Position numbers and translations under genes: made by a program
Notes under the pieces: model-generated
What the model was told of the DNA's origin: nothing
What the model saw: the letters and a program-made list of their open reading frames with translations, nothing else
Databases searched by the model: none
Shown here: positions 1 through 7,913 of the stretch, in pieces
Layout: every line of letters starts with the position of its first letter
Position numbering within the stretch: the stretch's first letter is position 1
Assembly: GCA_934193095.1 (NCBI GenBank)
Contig: CAKPUX010000038.1
Span: 1 to 18,580, forward strand
DNA from: an uncultured Dialister sp.
GTDB taxonomy: Bacteria; Bacillota; Negativicutes; Veillonellales; Dialisteraceae
Direction: 5' to 3'
Length of the DNA stretch: 18,580 nt

Positions 1-443
1 TAACCGCAGGGCAAGGAAGATTTCTCGACTTCGCTCGAAATGACGTTACGAGAAAGCCGCCTGCTGCCAATGTCCCCCTTTTCCGATTATACTCTGCGAC
101 GATATGAGAAGAACGCTCTCCGCAGTCCTTCGGGCATTCCTCCCCGCTGCGAACTCGTTGAAGAGGGACACACCGAAGGAAGCGGATGGATGGCAGCGAT
201 CTGAAAACGAGTGAGAAACCATCCGCTCCCCGTTTCGTCATCCCGAGCGCAGCCGAGGGATCTTTCTGGCAGACCCATAACGGCCGACGTGATACAGCAG
301 GGAAACGAAACACAAAGACGTCGATTTTCATTTTCACACTGACATGGATAACCGCAGGGCAAGGAAGATTTCTCGACTTCGCTCGAAATGACGTTACGAG
401 AAAGCCGCCTGCTGCCAATGTCCCCTTTCCGATTATACTCTGC
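1..443. repeat. Direct repeat pair and REP-like repeats, no gene
   Basis: Positions 1-97 and 349-443 are near-identical direct copies about 348 bp apart; the first is cut by the window edge. Each contains a 27-bp REP-like unit (19-45 and 367-393), and an inverted unit lies at 236-262. Short ORFs cross this stretch on both strands, but they read through the repeats, lack a ribosome binding site and resemble no family I know. I see no gene here. Confidence 0.85.
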
Positions 444-471
444 AATGAATCCGCCTTTCCTTAGCAAGCAA

Positions 472-502
472 AAGACCGCAGCGACAACGTCGCTGCGGTT
501 TT
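472..502 (-). terminator. Intrinsic terminator of pgi (possibly bidirectional)
   Basis: A near-perfect stem (472-485 with 489-502, loop AAC) carries the GC-rich core accgcagcgac. On the minus strand it is followed by TTTT-rich sequence. It lies about 30 bp beyond the pgi stop, the expected place. The plus strand also has a short T tract. Confidence 0.85.
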
Positions 503-507
503 CTTGT

Positions 508-535
508 TCCTAGTCCCGGATCCCCGGTCCCTATT
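508..535 (-). repeat. Heptamer array at the 3' end of pgi
   Basis: Four 7-nt units (ctagtcc, cggatcc, ccggtcc, ctattta, from 510) run into the end of pgi. The last unit starts exactly at the CTA that is the TAG stop codon on the minus strand. It belongs to the same family as the longer arrays at 4623, 14905 and 17410. Confidence 0.6.
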
Positions 536-1922
536 TATGCTTCACGATATACTCTTTCAGATCCGCATGGAGGATCTTCTTATAACTCTCCACCCCCGGC
601 TGGTCATAGGCATTGACGCCCGCAAGCGCCCCCTCGTAGGCGATCGCGAGGAAGAGAAAATACATGAGCGCCCCCACATGGAAAGGCGTACACCTTCTCA
701 TGATGAGATCACAGCTCATGCGGCCATCATGGGCCAGTGCCTCCTCATCCGAGCGCTGCGCCGCAGAAAGCATGTAGGAAAGCGGGACCGGGCCGCGCTC
801 TTCCCCCTCATCACAGAGGATATCCGCGTCTTTCCGCGATTCCCTGACCGTGATGAACTGCACGAGCTTATTCCGTTTCCCCTCCTGATGCTCCTGCGTC
901 AACGAATGCATATCCGTCGTCCCCACCGCCGCGACAGGGATACGGCCATAGTGGATCTCTTCCCCGGAGACCGTGAGTGCCTTGCCCAAAGACTCACCCA
1001 GAAGCTGTGCATACCACCAGCCGAGCGAGCGGAGACTGTCCCCATACGGCATGATGATCTCCGCATCGACGCCATGATTTTCCCGCGCCAGATACTTACG
1101 GACCGCCAGCTGCAGCGCCGGATTCTCCGAAAGCGAAAGACTGCGGCAAGCCTCTTCCGTCATCCTCGCCCCCGCCAGGAAATCCCGGATATCGATCCCC
1201 GAAAGCATCGCAAAGACCAGCCCCACCTGAGAGAAAACGCTGAAACGTCCACCGATGCCATCCGGCACCGTGAAGCACGGCCAGCCATTCTTCTCCGCCA
1301 GAGGACGCAGCGCCCCTTTCTCCTTGTCCGTCACCGCGATGACGCTCACCTCGCAGAACTTCCCCAGCATCTCACGCAGCGCCCGCTCTGCCATGACCGG
1401 CTCCAAAGTCGTCCCGGACTTCGAATTCACGACCAGCAGCACCTTGTGCTTCCACCACGCTGTCTGCGAGCTCCGCCGGATGCGGTCCACCAGCGAGAGA
1501 AGACTCACCGGATCCAGATTTTGCCCCGCAAAATACAGTTGCGGATACCCGTGGCGCTCCTCCTTCGTCATCAGATTCCAGTACTGTCCGCAGAAAAGAT
1601 CAAAAAGCACCTGATTTCCAAGATACGAGCCCCCGATACCAATCGACACCACGATATCCTGCTCCTTCGCCAGCTTCGAGAGCGCGAGCAGCCTCTCCCT
1701 CTCCTCTTTGGAGATCAGGATCTCTTCCTCCAGAAGATACGGCAGATGCGGGAAAAGCACGAGACTGCCGTCCGGCCCCTTCCCGCTCTTCCGAAGCCGC
1801 TCCACAGAAAGCGCCGCCTCACGGATGCGTTCCCTGCAGGCATCGATCTCCTCCTCCATGATCCCCCAGCCCTCGCCGGAAAAATGCGTCATATCGATGG
1901 TCAATTCATCCTGAAAATGCAT
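531..1922 (-). CDS. pgi: Glucose-6-phosphate isomerase
   Basis: This cytoplasmic enzyme interconverts glucose 6-phosphate and fructose 6-phosphate in glycolysis and gluconeogenesis. The 463 residues show the family's sugar-isomerase motifs: GIGGSYLG (95-102), SKSGTT phosphate-binding loop (167-172), GIGGRFSVFS (222-231), LLGESLG with the likely catalytic Glu310, GTTDMHS with His339, and the C-terminal signature YDQPGVESYKK (439-449). The length fits the shorter bacterial Pgi form. The start is supported by an AGAGGGG ribosome binding site 6-7 nt upstream. The gene stands alone, with a promoter candidate near 2100 and a terminator at 472-502. Two oddities: a MITE-like insertion in the presumed 5' UTR ends just before the ribosome binding site, and the TAG stop is the first triplet of a heptamer repeat unit. 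The function call is secure. Confidence 0.97.
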   Translation of the reverse strand: MHFQDELTIDMTHFSGEGWGIMEEEIDACRERIREAALSVERLRKSGKGPDGSLVLFPHLPYLLEEEILISKEERERLLALSKLAKEQDIVVSIGIGGSYLGNQVLFDLFCGQYWNLMTKEERHGYPQLYFAGQNLDPVSLLSLVDRIRRSSQTAWWKHKVLLVVNSKSGTTLEPVMAERALREMLGKFCEVSVIAVTDKEKGALRPLAEKNGWPCFTVPDGIGGRFSVFSQVGLVFAMLSGIDIRDFLAGARMTEEACRSLSLSENPALQLAVRKYLARENHGVDAEIIMPYGDSLRSLGWWYAQLLGESLGKALTVSGEEIHYGRIPVAAVGTTDMHSLTQEHQEGKRNKLVQFITVRESRKDADILCDEGEERGPVPLSYMLSAAQRSDEEALAHDGRMSCDLIMRRCTPFHVGALMYFLFLAIAYEGALAGVNAYDQPGVESYKKILHADLKEYIVKHK

Positions 1923-1939
1923 ATATACCCCTCTTCACC

Positions 1940-2052
1940 GTAATGCTATTAAGTTAAGGAAATCGTTAGCTACGTAACGTCTTGCTTCTCCCTTCGGGGA
2001 GCTCCTCCGATGGGGAGCCAAGAACGTTCTGCCGCTTAACTTAATGTCATTA
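1940..2052. mobile_element. Palindromic MITE-like element in the pgi leader
   Basis: Terminal inverted repeats TAATGCTATTAAGTTAAG (1941-1958) and its near-complement at 2035-2052 match at 16 of 18 positions. The element is flanked by 9-bp direct repeats ctcttcacc (1931-1939 and 2053-2061), a likely target-site duplication. The interior continues as an imperfect palindrome centred on GAGCTC near 2002, and there is no ORF. The duplicated target is ggtgaagag on the coding strand, part of the pgi ribosome binding region. A transcript from the promoter near 2100 would carry the hairpin in its 5' UTR. I cannot name the parent transposase family. Confidence 0.75.
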
Positions 2053-2097
2053 CTCTTCACCAGGCAGCCCACAGCCGCCTGTCATGTATCGACAATT

Positions 2098-2127
2098 ATT
2101 ATATCATGTTTTTATCCTGCACGGGAA
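2098..2127 (-). promoter_or_regulatory. pgi: Candidate pgi promoter
   Basis: The minus strand has a perfect TATAAT -10 (2098-2103). The -35 is weak (TTCCCG, 2122-2127, 18-bp spacer). The predicted start near 2090 gives a 5' UTR of about 165 nt containing the MITE-like element. The call rests mostly on the -10. Confidence 0.5.
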
Positions 2128-2364
2128 AATTTTACGCCAAAAGGCGAATGACATCCTTATCCGATCTCACGCTTGTTTATCCATTGCAAGGGCTCCTCTG
2201 CCGCAAGCAGAAACGTTCGATCCGCTGCTTGCGATCCACATGCATACGGCTCTGACGGTTCTCCTTTTATCAGTACAAACATTTCCATCATCACTTCCTC
2301 TTGACACGCACATAATATGCTCCATAGTCATGCAGCCCTGATCGATCAATAAATATGTACCATG
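2104..2364. other. Intergenic stretch without recognised gene
   Basis: Between the pgi promoter and the haem-locus terminator I see no convincing gene. Two overlapping small ORFs (85 codons plus, 71 codons minus) have no ribosome binding site, no recognisable domain and the look of chance frames. I find no riboswitch signature. Confidence 0.5.
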
Positions 2365-2366
2365 TA

Positions 2367-2396
2367 AAAAGCCGAAGCACAAACGCTTCGGCTTTT
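2367..2396 (-). terminator. Terminator of the haem-degradation genes
   Basis: A perfect 12-bp stem (2367-2378 with 2385-2396, arms AAAAGCCGAAGC) is followed on the minus strand by TTTTT. It lies 15 bp after the flavodoxin-like stop codon and closes the haem locus. Confidence 0.88.
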
Positions 2397-2411
2397 GCCG
2401 CTAGACCACGC

Positions 2412-2930
2412 TTAATGATGATATCGGCCATATGTTTCTATAAATTGTTTCATATACGTTTCGGCTTGCTTAAGATCCTCGGCATTGGGATGCTTTGCAG
2501 CCTCCTTCACCGTTTGCTCCATTTGAGCCGAATGGTGCGCGCTGCCCTCCGGCATTTTCCTCATCATCGCAAGCAGTGCGGGATCGACCGCCCCCTGCAC
2601 GGCGAAAACACCGACGATCTGGTTATCCGGAGAGAGCTCCGTCCCTGCATTCGCAAATCCCGTATAGGCATGCTCTGATCGGGGATCGGCTCCCATGGTC
2701 TCAAAAAGAACGATGTGCTTCCCATGAAGAGAGTGCAAAAATTCTTTTGCCTTCGCATCCGGGCCGCCGCGATCGAGCCAGTAACCGGCAAAGACCACAT
2801 CAAACCCATCCGCAGATGGCGTATCCTCCACGCGAGCCAGCAGGCTTCCCTCCGGAGCCGCCTTCGCCAGCGCTTCCGCCACACGCCGAGTATTTCCCGT
2901 GCGGCTGGAGTATGCGATTAAAACCTTCAT
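2412..2930 (-). CDS. Flavodoxin-like protein, HmuF-type haem/anaerobilin partner (putative)
   Basis: A 172-residue single-domain flavodoxin fold, most like the Flavodoxin_3 group that includes Fusobacterium HmuF and BilS. It starts with the strand MKVLIAYSS, followed by the FMN phosphate loop SSRTGNT (8-14), the loop GYWLDRGGPD (49-58) and a second flavin-side loop FETMGADP (76-83). The C-terminus is His-rich (YGRYHH). The start is nine nt after the stop of the radical SAM gene, with a GAGGGG ribosome binding site overlapping that stop, so the two are probably translationally coupled. Known biology: HmuF of Fusobacterium nucleatum is a flavodoxin-family protein reported to handle haem and reduce anaerobilin next to HmuW. 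Inference: this protein supplies electrons to the radical SAM enzyme or reduces its tetrapyrrole product. A BilS-like role is the alternative, but I see no bilR partner here. Confidence 0.75.
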   Translation of the reverse strand: MKVLIAYSSRTGNTRRVAEALAKAAPEGSLLARVEDTPSADGFDVVFAGYWLDRGGPDAKAKEFLHSLHGKHIVLFETMGADPRSEHAYTGFANAGTELSPDNQIVGVFAVQGAVDPALLAMMRKMPEGSAHHSAQMEQTVKEAAKHPNAEDLKQAETYMKQFIETYGRYHH

Positions 2931-2939
2931 ACGATCCCC

Positions 2940-4340
2940 TCATTTCATATTCATCATATCGCCGAAACGCGCCCTACCCGCACTCTCCGAGCGGCCCAGC
3001 AGCATGTACTGTGTCATATGGAGCATGCGGCGGAGCATCGTGCGGTACCAGTACCGCCCGGCAGATGTGTACACATATATATCGCCAGACTTCGTGACGA
3101 GCCCCCAATCTGCCCACTGATCCAAGAGCGGTGTAAGGAGCGCGGTGAAAGGCACTTCGCACAGCGTTTCCAACGCGGCTGGAGAAATGCGTCCGCGATC
3201 GCTCGCCGCCTCGATGGCCTGATAGATCCGCTGGTAGCGGCTCTCCTTCCGCGCCCCCATAGGGACGAATTTCCCAAGGAGGACCGCGCCGCGATACATC
3301 GCCTCCGCGACAGGCTTCATGAGCCCCAGACCGCCGATTTTTCCCCCGCAGGCCATACCGATGGGGAAGATATCGCTGCCATTGGCCGCAAGCGTATTGT
3401 AGACACTCTCCTCCCGCGCGTCCCACTTCCAGTGGGTACAGGAAATATTCGAAGCACCCGACACTCCCAGCTCCTCCTCCGCCGCGCGAAAGAGCGCCTG
3501 CAGGTACGGAACTTCGAGCGTCCTTCCCGCCTTGGCGAAAGACTTCGCCAAAGGTGACCCCTGAAGAAGCTGCAGCTTGTAGAGATCGAGCCCCGCTGCG
3601 CCACACGCCTTTGCATCACGGATATCCTGACGCATCGTCTCTTCCGTCTCCCCAGGTAGCCCATAGATGAGATCAAGGATCATGAGCGCATCCTTCTTCG
3701 CAAAATGTGCCAGCCTCTCCATCGCCTGTTCTCGGGGGAGCGGACGGCCGATCCCATTTCGGATCTTCGTCTGGAACGACTGCACGCCGAAGCTGAATCG
3801 ATTCACCCCGCCGGAGATCGCCGCATCCATTTTTTCATCCGTCATATCCGAAAGGCTCGACTCCATCGTGATTTCTGCATTCTCCATCAATGGGAAGACC
3901 GTGCGGATCCGCCCCAAGATCCTTTCGATATCCTCCGCCGACAGGATCCCCGGCGTCCCACCGCCGAAGAAAACCGAGCGGATGTGCGAACGCGTGAGGT
4001 ACGGCCGGCCGGCGAGCGCATCTATCTCCCGGCAGAGGAGCTTTGCATACTCGTGCTGCTCCCTCTCATCCGCCTTCTTTTTGAAAAATGCACAATACGT
4101 GCAGGAAAGCCGGCAAAACGGCACATGGATGTACACAGCAGATTCCTTAGTAGGAACTCCCGTCTCCCAAATATCTTTCATGAGCGACGGCAGCTTCAGC
4201 GGAGACACCACCGCCGTATCACTTGCCGCGAAAGGTTCATCCTGCCACTCGATATCCCAAGCCGTGCGACGCGTCCCGCCGCCCGTAGCATACACCGGCT
4301 CCCGGTACATAGACTCTATATTCTTCTCATAAGAAATCAT
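2940..4340 (-). CDS. hutW: Anaerobic haem-degradation radical SAM methyltransferase (ChuW/HutW/HmuW family)
   Basis: A 466-residue HemN-like radical SAM protein. The Fe-S motif is PFCRLSCTYC with Cys76, Cys80 and Cys83 (CX3CX2C), followed by GGGTP (126-130). A C-terminal winged-helix-like region follows, and PIGMACGGKIGGLG is a glycine-rich segment of the kind seen in HutW proteins. In this family the enzyme transfers a SAM-derived methyl group to haem and opens the porphyrin, releasing iron without oxygen. HemW or HemN is the alternative, but the flavodoxin partner 9 nt downstream and the receptor and binding protein upstream favour haem degradation. The start follows an AGGA ribosome binding site (8-nt spacing). 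A 331-bp gap containing repeat block A separates it from the binding-protein gene, so it may depend on read-through or its own unseen promoter. Confidence 0.82.
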   Translation of the reverse strand: MISYEKNIESMYREPVYATGGGTRRTAWDIEWQDEPFAASDTAVVSPLKLPSLMKDIWETGVPTKESAVYIHVPFCRLSCTYCAFFKKKADEREQHEYAKLLCREIDALAGRPYLTRSHIRSVFFGGGTPGILSAEDIERILGRIRTVFPLMENAEITMESSLSDMTDEKMDAAISGGVNRFSFGVQSFQTKIRNGIGRPLPREQAMERLAHFAKKDALMILDLIYGLPGETEETMRQDIRDAKACGAAGLDLYKLQLLQGSPLAKSFAKAGRTLEVPYLQALFRAAEEELGVSGASNISCTHWKWDAREESVYNTLAANGSDIFPIGMACGGKIGGLGLMKPVAEAMYRGAVLLGKFVPMGARKESRYQRIYQAIEAASDRGRISPAALETLCEVPFTALLTPLLDQWADWGLVTKSGDIYVYTSAGRYWYRTMLRRMLHMTQYMLLGRSESAGRARFGDMMNMK

Positions 4341-4385
4341 CGTTTTTTCCTATCCATACAACAGATCTGCCGTGAGACTTGCAGT

Positions 4386-4680
4386 GGCAACGGGTTCCGT
4401 GGGTTCTGAAGGTTCAAAAGGTTCACAGGGTTAGCCCATGGGGCGTATCGCCCCTTGATTGCGTGCGAAAGAGGTTCAGCGGGGAAGGTGCGGCGCATAA
4501 AAATCAAAGGCGCCGCAAAGTTTTGATAGCGCTTCTCGCCGTCGTCAGAGGGGCGTAGTCGAGAGATCCTCCTTGCAGAACGGTCAGCGTGCTAACTGCG
4601 CTGTTTCAATCACCGCTTGCTTCTAATCCCTAATCCCTAGTCCCTAATCCCTAGTTCCTAGTCACCAGTCACTAGTCACT
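4386..4680. repeat. Dispersed repeat block A, between two haem-locus genes
   Basis: The block runs from GGGTTC-type repeats (4391-4430), through a conserved core (4431-4480), to the hairpin gcggcgc/gcgccgc (4490-4496 with 4510-4516), a degraded REP-like unit (4543-4568), and eight exact-period heptamers (4623-4678: ctaatcc, ctagtcc, ctagtca variants). Core and hairpin recur at 13293, 14503, 14752 and 16783. The final heptamer starts at the CTA that is the stop codon of the binding-protein gene. No coding potential. Confidence 0.85.
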
Positions 4681-5619
4681 TGAACCCCCTGTTTCCCTTC
4701 CATACACCACATCCGCCATATAGGAAAGCGCCTTCGGATACTCCATACCGGGACTCGACAGAAACAGTTTCTGCGGAAGGAAGTACACACGCCCTGCCTT
4801 CACTGCACGCATCCCTGCCCAGGCAGGCTGTTCCATCAAGGACTTTCGAAACGCCTCCTGCTGCTGTCCCGGCATCACCATCGTCGTCAGGAAAATAATA
4901 TCCGGGTCCTTTGCGACCAACGTCTCCAGACTGAAAGGCGGCAGCTTCATATCCCGGTCATTGTCCATCACGAATACATTGCGGATATGAAGAAGCGCTG
5001 CCGTTTCCGTCGCGATCGTCCCCTTCCCTTCCAACGTCACCGAGTGCGGCGTCCCATGAAGGATCGCACACGTGTACTCCTTGAGAGACAGGCCGGATAC
5101 CACGCTCTCCATGTCCTTCCTGAGCTGATCCCTCGCCTTCACGCCTTCCGCATGATGCCCCGTCACATCACCCAGGACCTCTGCAGCGCGCTCTACATCC
5201 TCCAAAGAAGAAGCAGAAAGCAGCATGAAAGGGATCCCATTCTGCTTCATCACTTCCGTAAACCTGTCATGCAGCCCGTGCAGACCGATCACCAGATCCG
5301 GTTTCTCGGAAATCACCGCCTCCGCATTGACCTGAAACGTGTATCCCACCGTCTTCTTCCCCGCCGCATAGGAAGGCGCCTTGTCCCCCGGGCTGTCCGC
5401 CCAGGCGATGAAGTCTCCCCCCACCGCATGCATGATATTCAGAAACGACGGTGCGAGAATGATGATCCGCTCCGGCTTCTTTGCAAGCACCACTTCTCTT
5501 CCCACAGCATCCGTCATGCGATAGAAAGTCTCTGTGTGTCCTCCCGTCGCCTGAGGAAATCCGCAGCCCGAAGCGACCGATAGGAAGAGCAGCAAGCAGA
5601 GTGCGAACCACTTCCTCAT
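4672..5619 (-). CDS. Lipoprotein substrate-binding protein of a haem/iron-chelate ABC importer
   Basis: A 315-residue protein with a lipoprotein-type signal peptide (MRKWFALCLLLFLSVASGC, acylated Cys19 predicted). It has the helical-backbone metal receptor layout shared by BtuF, FhuD and haem-binding HmuT/ShuT: TDAVGREVVLAKKPERI near the N-terminus, then SEKPDLVIG and AKDPDIIFL, one in each lobe. In this organism it would sit on the outer face of the inner membrane and hand ligand to an ABC permease. The start is 11 nt after the receptor stop, with AGGAGG between them, so the two are co-translated. Haem as ligand is inferred from the locus; a siderophore or cobalamin remains possible. No permease or ATPase gene is present in the window. 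The last codons and TAG stop (GGSSD*) lie inside a heptamer repeat array, so the native C-terminus may have been altered. Confidence 0.85.
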   Translation of the reverse strand: MRKWFALCLLLFLSVASGCGFPQATGGHTETFYRMTDAVGREVVLAKKPERIIILAPSFLNIMHAVGGDFIAWADSPGDKAPSYAAGKKTVGYTFQVNAEAVISEKPDLVIGLHGLHDRFTEVMKQNGIPFMLLSASSLEDVERAAEVLGDVTGHHAEGVKARDQLRKDMESVVSGLSLKEYTCAILHGTPHSVTLEGKGTIATETAALLHIRNVFVMDNDRDMKLPPFSLETLVAKDPDIIFLTTMVMPGQQQEAFRKSLMEQPAWAGMRAVKAGRVYFLPQKLFLSSPGMEYPKALSYMADVVYGRETGGSSD

Positions 5620-5630
5620 AGCGCCTCCTC

Positions 5631-7748
5631 TTAGAACTTATGCTCCCAGCCGAGAGACCAGTAGCGTCCATCCAGATCGCAGTCGCTGTCCACCTTGTCG
5701 AAGATGTTCTGCACGCTGCCGTAGATTTTGGTATCTTTATTGATCTTGCGCGTCAGAGTGAAATTGAGGAGATTGTAGGTTTTCTTCCCTCCTGAAATCA
5801 AACTTCCACGAGACTCCTTTGGCACCTCATATTTATAATCAAACTGATCCCACAACATAGCTGTCCAGCCAATATCTTTCCCGTCATCATACGTCAACGA
5901 GTAAATCTGTGATAATTTTGCTCGCTGGAGTAAGTCTGTATTACTAGCTTTATCTTTCGCATCCAACCATGTGGAATTGACCTTGAAGGACCATTTATTA
6001 TTGAATGTGTATCCAAACACGTGTTCAACGCCATCAATTTTGACTTTATCTATATTTCTATATTCGTACTCACTATTTCTCCTGTTAACTAATACGGACG
6101 TGATGAAATTATCTGCACTGGTATGGAAATAGGTCAGGGAAGTATTCGCCTTCCCCCACTCTTTTTCAAACCCAATATCAAAGCTTGTCGATTCTTCCGC
6201 TTTCAGATCAGGATTGCCATACAAAGTTACATGACTACTCCCCATGAGCCGCCGGAAATTGTAGTACAGCTGTGGTATATTAGGCGCACGGAACCCCTTC
6301 CCGTAATTGGCTTTCACGCGGAATGTATCTGTGGCCTTATATGTAACCCCCAACTTCGGAGACGTGTTGCTTCCGTACATGCTATGATGGTCATAACGCA
6401 CCGCCGGAATGATATACCATTTCCCGGCCTCTATTTCATCCTGCACGTAAAAAGCATAGGTGTCGACATCCTTCTCACACCATTTCTTCGTCACACCATT
6501 GCTCCCTGTGATAGATCCTTTTTCCGGTGCATTAGCAATATTGGTACCCTTTACTGTATTTCTAATAAACTCGCCGCCAAAGGTCAGTCGGTTGTTTTCA
6601 GAAATATGCATCGTATCCCTGGCTTCGATTCCTAAAACCGTATTTTTATTTTTATTGAAGTCATTGCCATACTTTTCCTTAATGTAGTTATCATAGTGTT
6701 CTTTAACTGTATCATCATAACGTCCCATTAACATATGTCTCCCCAGAGAATACGTCGTCATATCCGACCAATCCATCTGGCTTCTATATGCTTGCAGCTG
6801 CCATTCATTTCTATCGCTTTTTGCATTCCAAGATAACCCATATGTTCTTTGTTTGTAGTGGTTTTCGCCTAGGCCTCCCTTGATTTCCACGCGTCCCATA
6901 GCATACGTTGGTGGCATGACATCAAGATCCATCATGCCTTCCATTTTCCACCCAGTCATCTTATCGCGTACCGTATTTTGTGAGAATGCATCTGCGTAAA
7001 AATTTAAATAATTATGATCATTGAAATGGTATTTAGCATTAAAATTATACGTCTGCTCTGTACCATGATCATTAGACCACCCATTCACAGGATCTTCATT
7101 TAAATCCGTTCTGTTCTTGTTAAATCTCATATCTAACGTCGCAGAGAATTTTCCAATAGAGCCAGAATCGAAATGCCACCAATTCGTAAAATCCTCACTA
7201 GTATTCACCAATCCTGTACGAACTTCCGCTTCAACAGAATCCTTGGTAATGATATTGATGACACCGCCCATCGCCTCCGAGCCATACAGCGCACTCGAAG
7301 GCCCCTTGACGATTTCGATCTTCTCAATATTATTGACATTGATTCGTTCAAAAGCCTTTGCATTTCCCAGACCGGATGCATCCGCTTCATTGGCTACTCG
7401 ATGTCCATTGACCATGATAAGAGATTTATCCGTATCCATCCCGCGAATAATCACTTCATGTCCACCACCACGTTTCTTAGCAGACTGAAAAATATTTGCA
7501 TAGTTTTGTAGCGCATCCCGCAAATTCGTCGCACCGCTCTTCTTGATATCCGAGCTTGTGATGATCTGCGTAGACGCCGGCACATTCTTCACATCATTCT
7601 CTGTGCGCGTCGCTGTGACGACGACAGCATCGAGCGTATACAGTGGAAGGGCTTCTTCAGCGAACGCAAGTTCCCCCCCTGACAGCATGGATACCAATAC
7701 AGCAGCAGTCAGTAGCTTCTTTCCATAGACTGTTCTCTTGTTAGTCAT
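5631..7748 (-). CDS. TonB-dependent outer-membrane receptor, probably haem/haemoprotein
   Basis: 705 residues from the chosen start MTNKRTVYGKK, which has GAGGAG 7 nt upstream; the frame stays open 30 codons further but without a ribosome binding site. A signal peptide ends at AFA (about residue 30). A TonB-box-like segment (LDAVVVTATR, 39-48) is followed by a plug domain and a 22-strand-type barrel ending WSLGWEHKF with the usual terminal Phe. The barrel contains FRAP (486-489) and NPDL (512-515) boxes with His506 between them, the arrangement known from haem receptors such as HemR and HmuR. FRAP/NPNL boxes also occur in siderophore receptors, so the ligand is inferred from that His and from the downstream haem-degradation genes. 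It is the first gene of the locus, with a promoter at 7834-7862. The barrel-coding region is visibly more A+T-rich than pgi or hutW. Confidence 0.9.
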   Translation of the reverse strand: MTNKRTVYGKKLLTAAVLVSMLSGGELAFAEEALPLYTLDAVVVTATRTENDVKNVPASTQIITSSDIKKSGATNLRDALQNYANIFQSAKKRGGGHEVIIRGMDTDKSLIMVNGHRVANEADASGLGNAKAFERINVNNIEKIEIVKGPSSALYGSEAMGGVINIITKDSVEAEVRTGLVNTSEDFTNWWHFDSGSIGKFSATLDMRFNKNRTDLNEDPVNGWSNDHGTEQTYNFNAKYHFNDHNYLNFYADAFSQNTVRDKMTGWKMEGMMDLDVMPPTYAMGRVEIKGGLGENHYKQRTYGLSWNAKSDRNEWQLQAYRSQMDWSDMTTYSLGRHMLMGRYDDTVKEHYDNYIKEKYGNDFNKNKNTVLGIEARDTMHISENNRLTFGGEFIRNTVKGTNIANAPEKGSITGSNGVTKKWCEKDVDTYAFYVQDEIEAGKWYIIPAVRYDHHSMYGSNTSPKLGVTYKATDTFRVKANYGKGFRAPNIPQLYYNFRRLMGSSHVTLYGNPDLKAEESTSFDIGFEKEWGKANTSLTYFHTSADNFITSVLVNRRNSEYEYRNIDKVKIDGVEHVFGYTFNNKWSFKVNSTWLDAKDKASNTDLLQRAKLSQIYSLTYDDGKDIGWTAMLWDQFDYKYEVPKESRGSLISGGKKTYNLLNFTLTRKINKDTKIYGSVQNIFDKVDSDCDLDGRYWSLGWEHKF

Positions 7749-7825
7749 TTTTATCTCCTCTATAAATGCTATAAAACGGAACAGTTTCCTCTCAGCAGTC
7801 TTCCCTATTCTCTGATGAGATACAA

Positions 7826-7862
7826 CTATGACAATCATACATCATATTTTATTTAATTGCAA
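7826..7862 (-). promoter_or_regulatory. Promoter of the haem-uptake genes with an overlapping operator candidate
   Basis: -35 TTGCAA (7857-7862) and -10 TATGAT (7834-7839) are separated by exactly 17 bp. The inverted repeat TATGA-TTG-TCATA overlaps the -10 and start region and could bind an iron or haem repressor of the Fur type. The operator assignment is inference: the match to a classical Fur box is weak. Confidence 0.65.
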
Positions 7863-7913
7863 TTATTTATTAATACCTTGCTTTATAGATTTAATCAAGT
7901 GCATTTTAAAGTT

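Noticed and set aside
504..1943. 479-codon plus-strand frame opposite pgi
   Set aside because: It is the antisense of a secure pgi gene, extremely rich in Arg, His and Pro, without a ribosome binding site or recognisable domain; a codon-bias shadow.
2084..2382. Two small overlapping ORFs between pgi and the haem locus
   Set aside because: No ribosome binding site, no domain, and the frames run through the promoter and terminator regions.
2495..3120. Plus-strand frames opposite the flavodoxin and hutW 3' ends
   Set aside because: Antisense shadows crossing the boundary of two well-supported minus-strand genes.
2940..4340. HemW or coproporphyrinogen oxidase HemN
   Set aside because: It shares the radical SAM core, but the haem-uptake neighbours, the coupled flavodoxin and the glycine-rich HutW-like segment favour the haem-degradation branch. 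Not excluded without a profile search.
7749..7838. 30-codon N-terminal extension of the TonB receptor
   Set aside because: It overlaps the promoter -10 and start region and lacks a ribosome binding site; the MTNKR start has both a ribosome binding site and a signal peptide.
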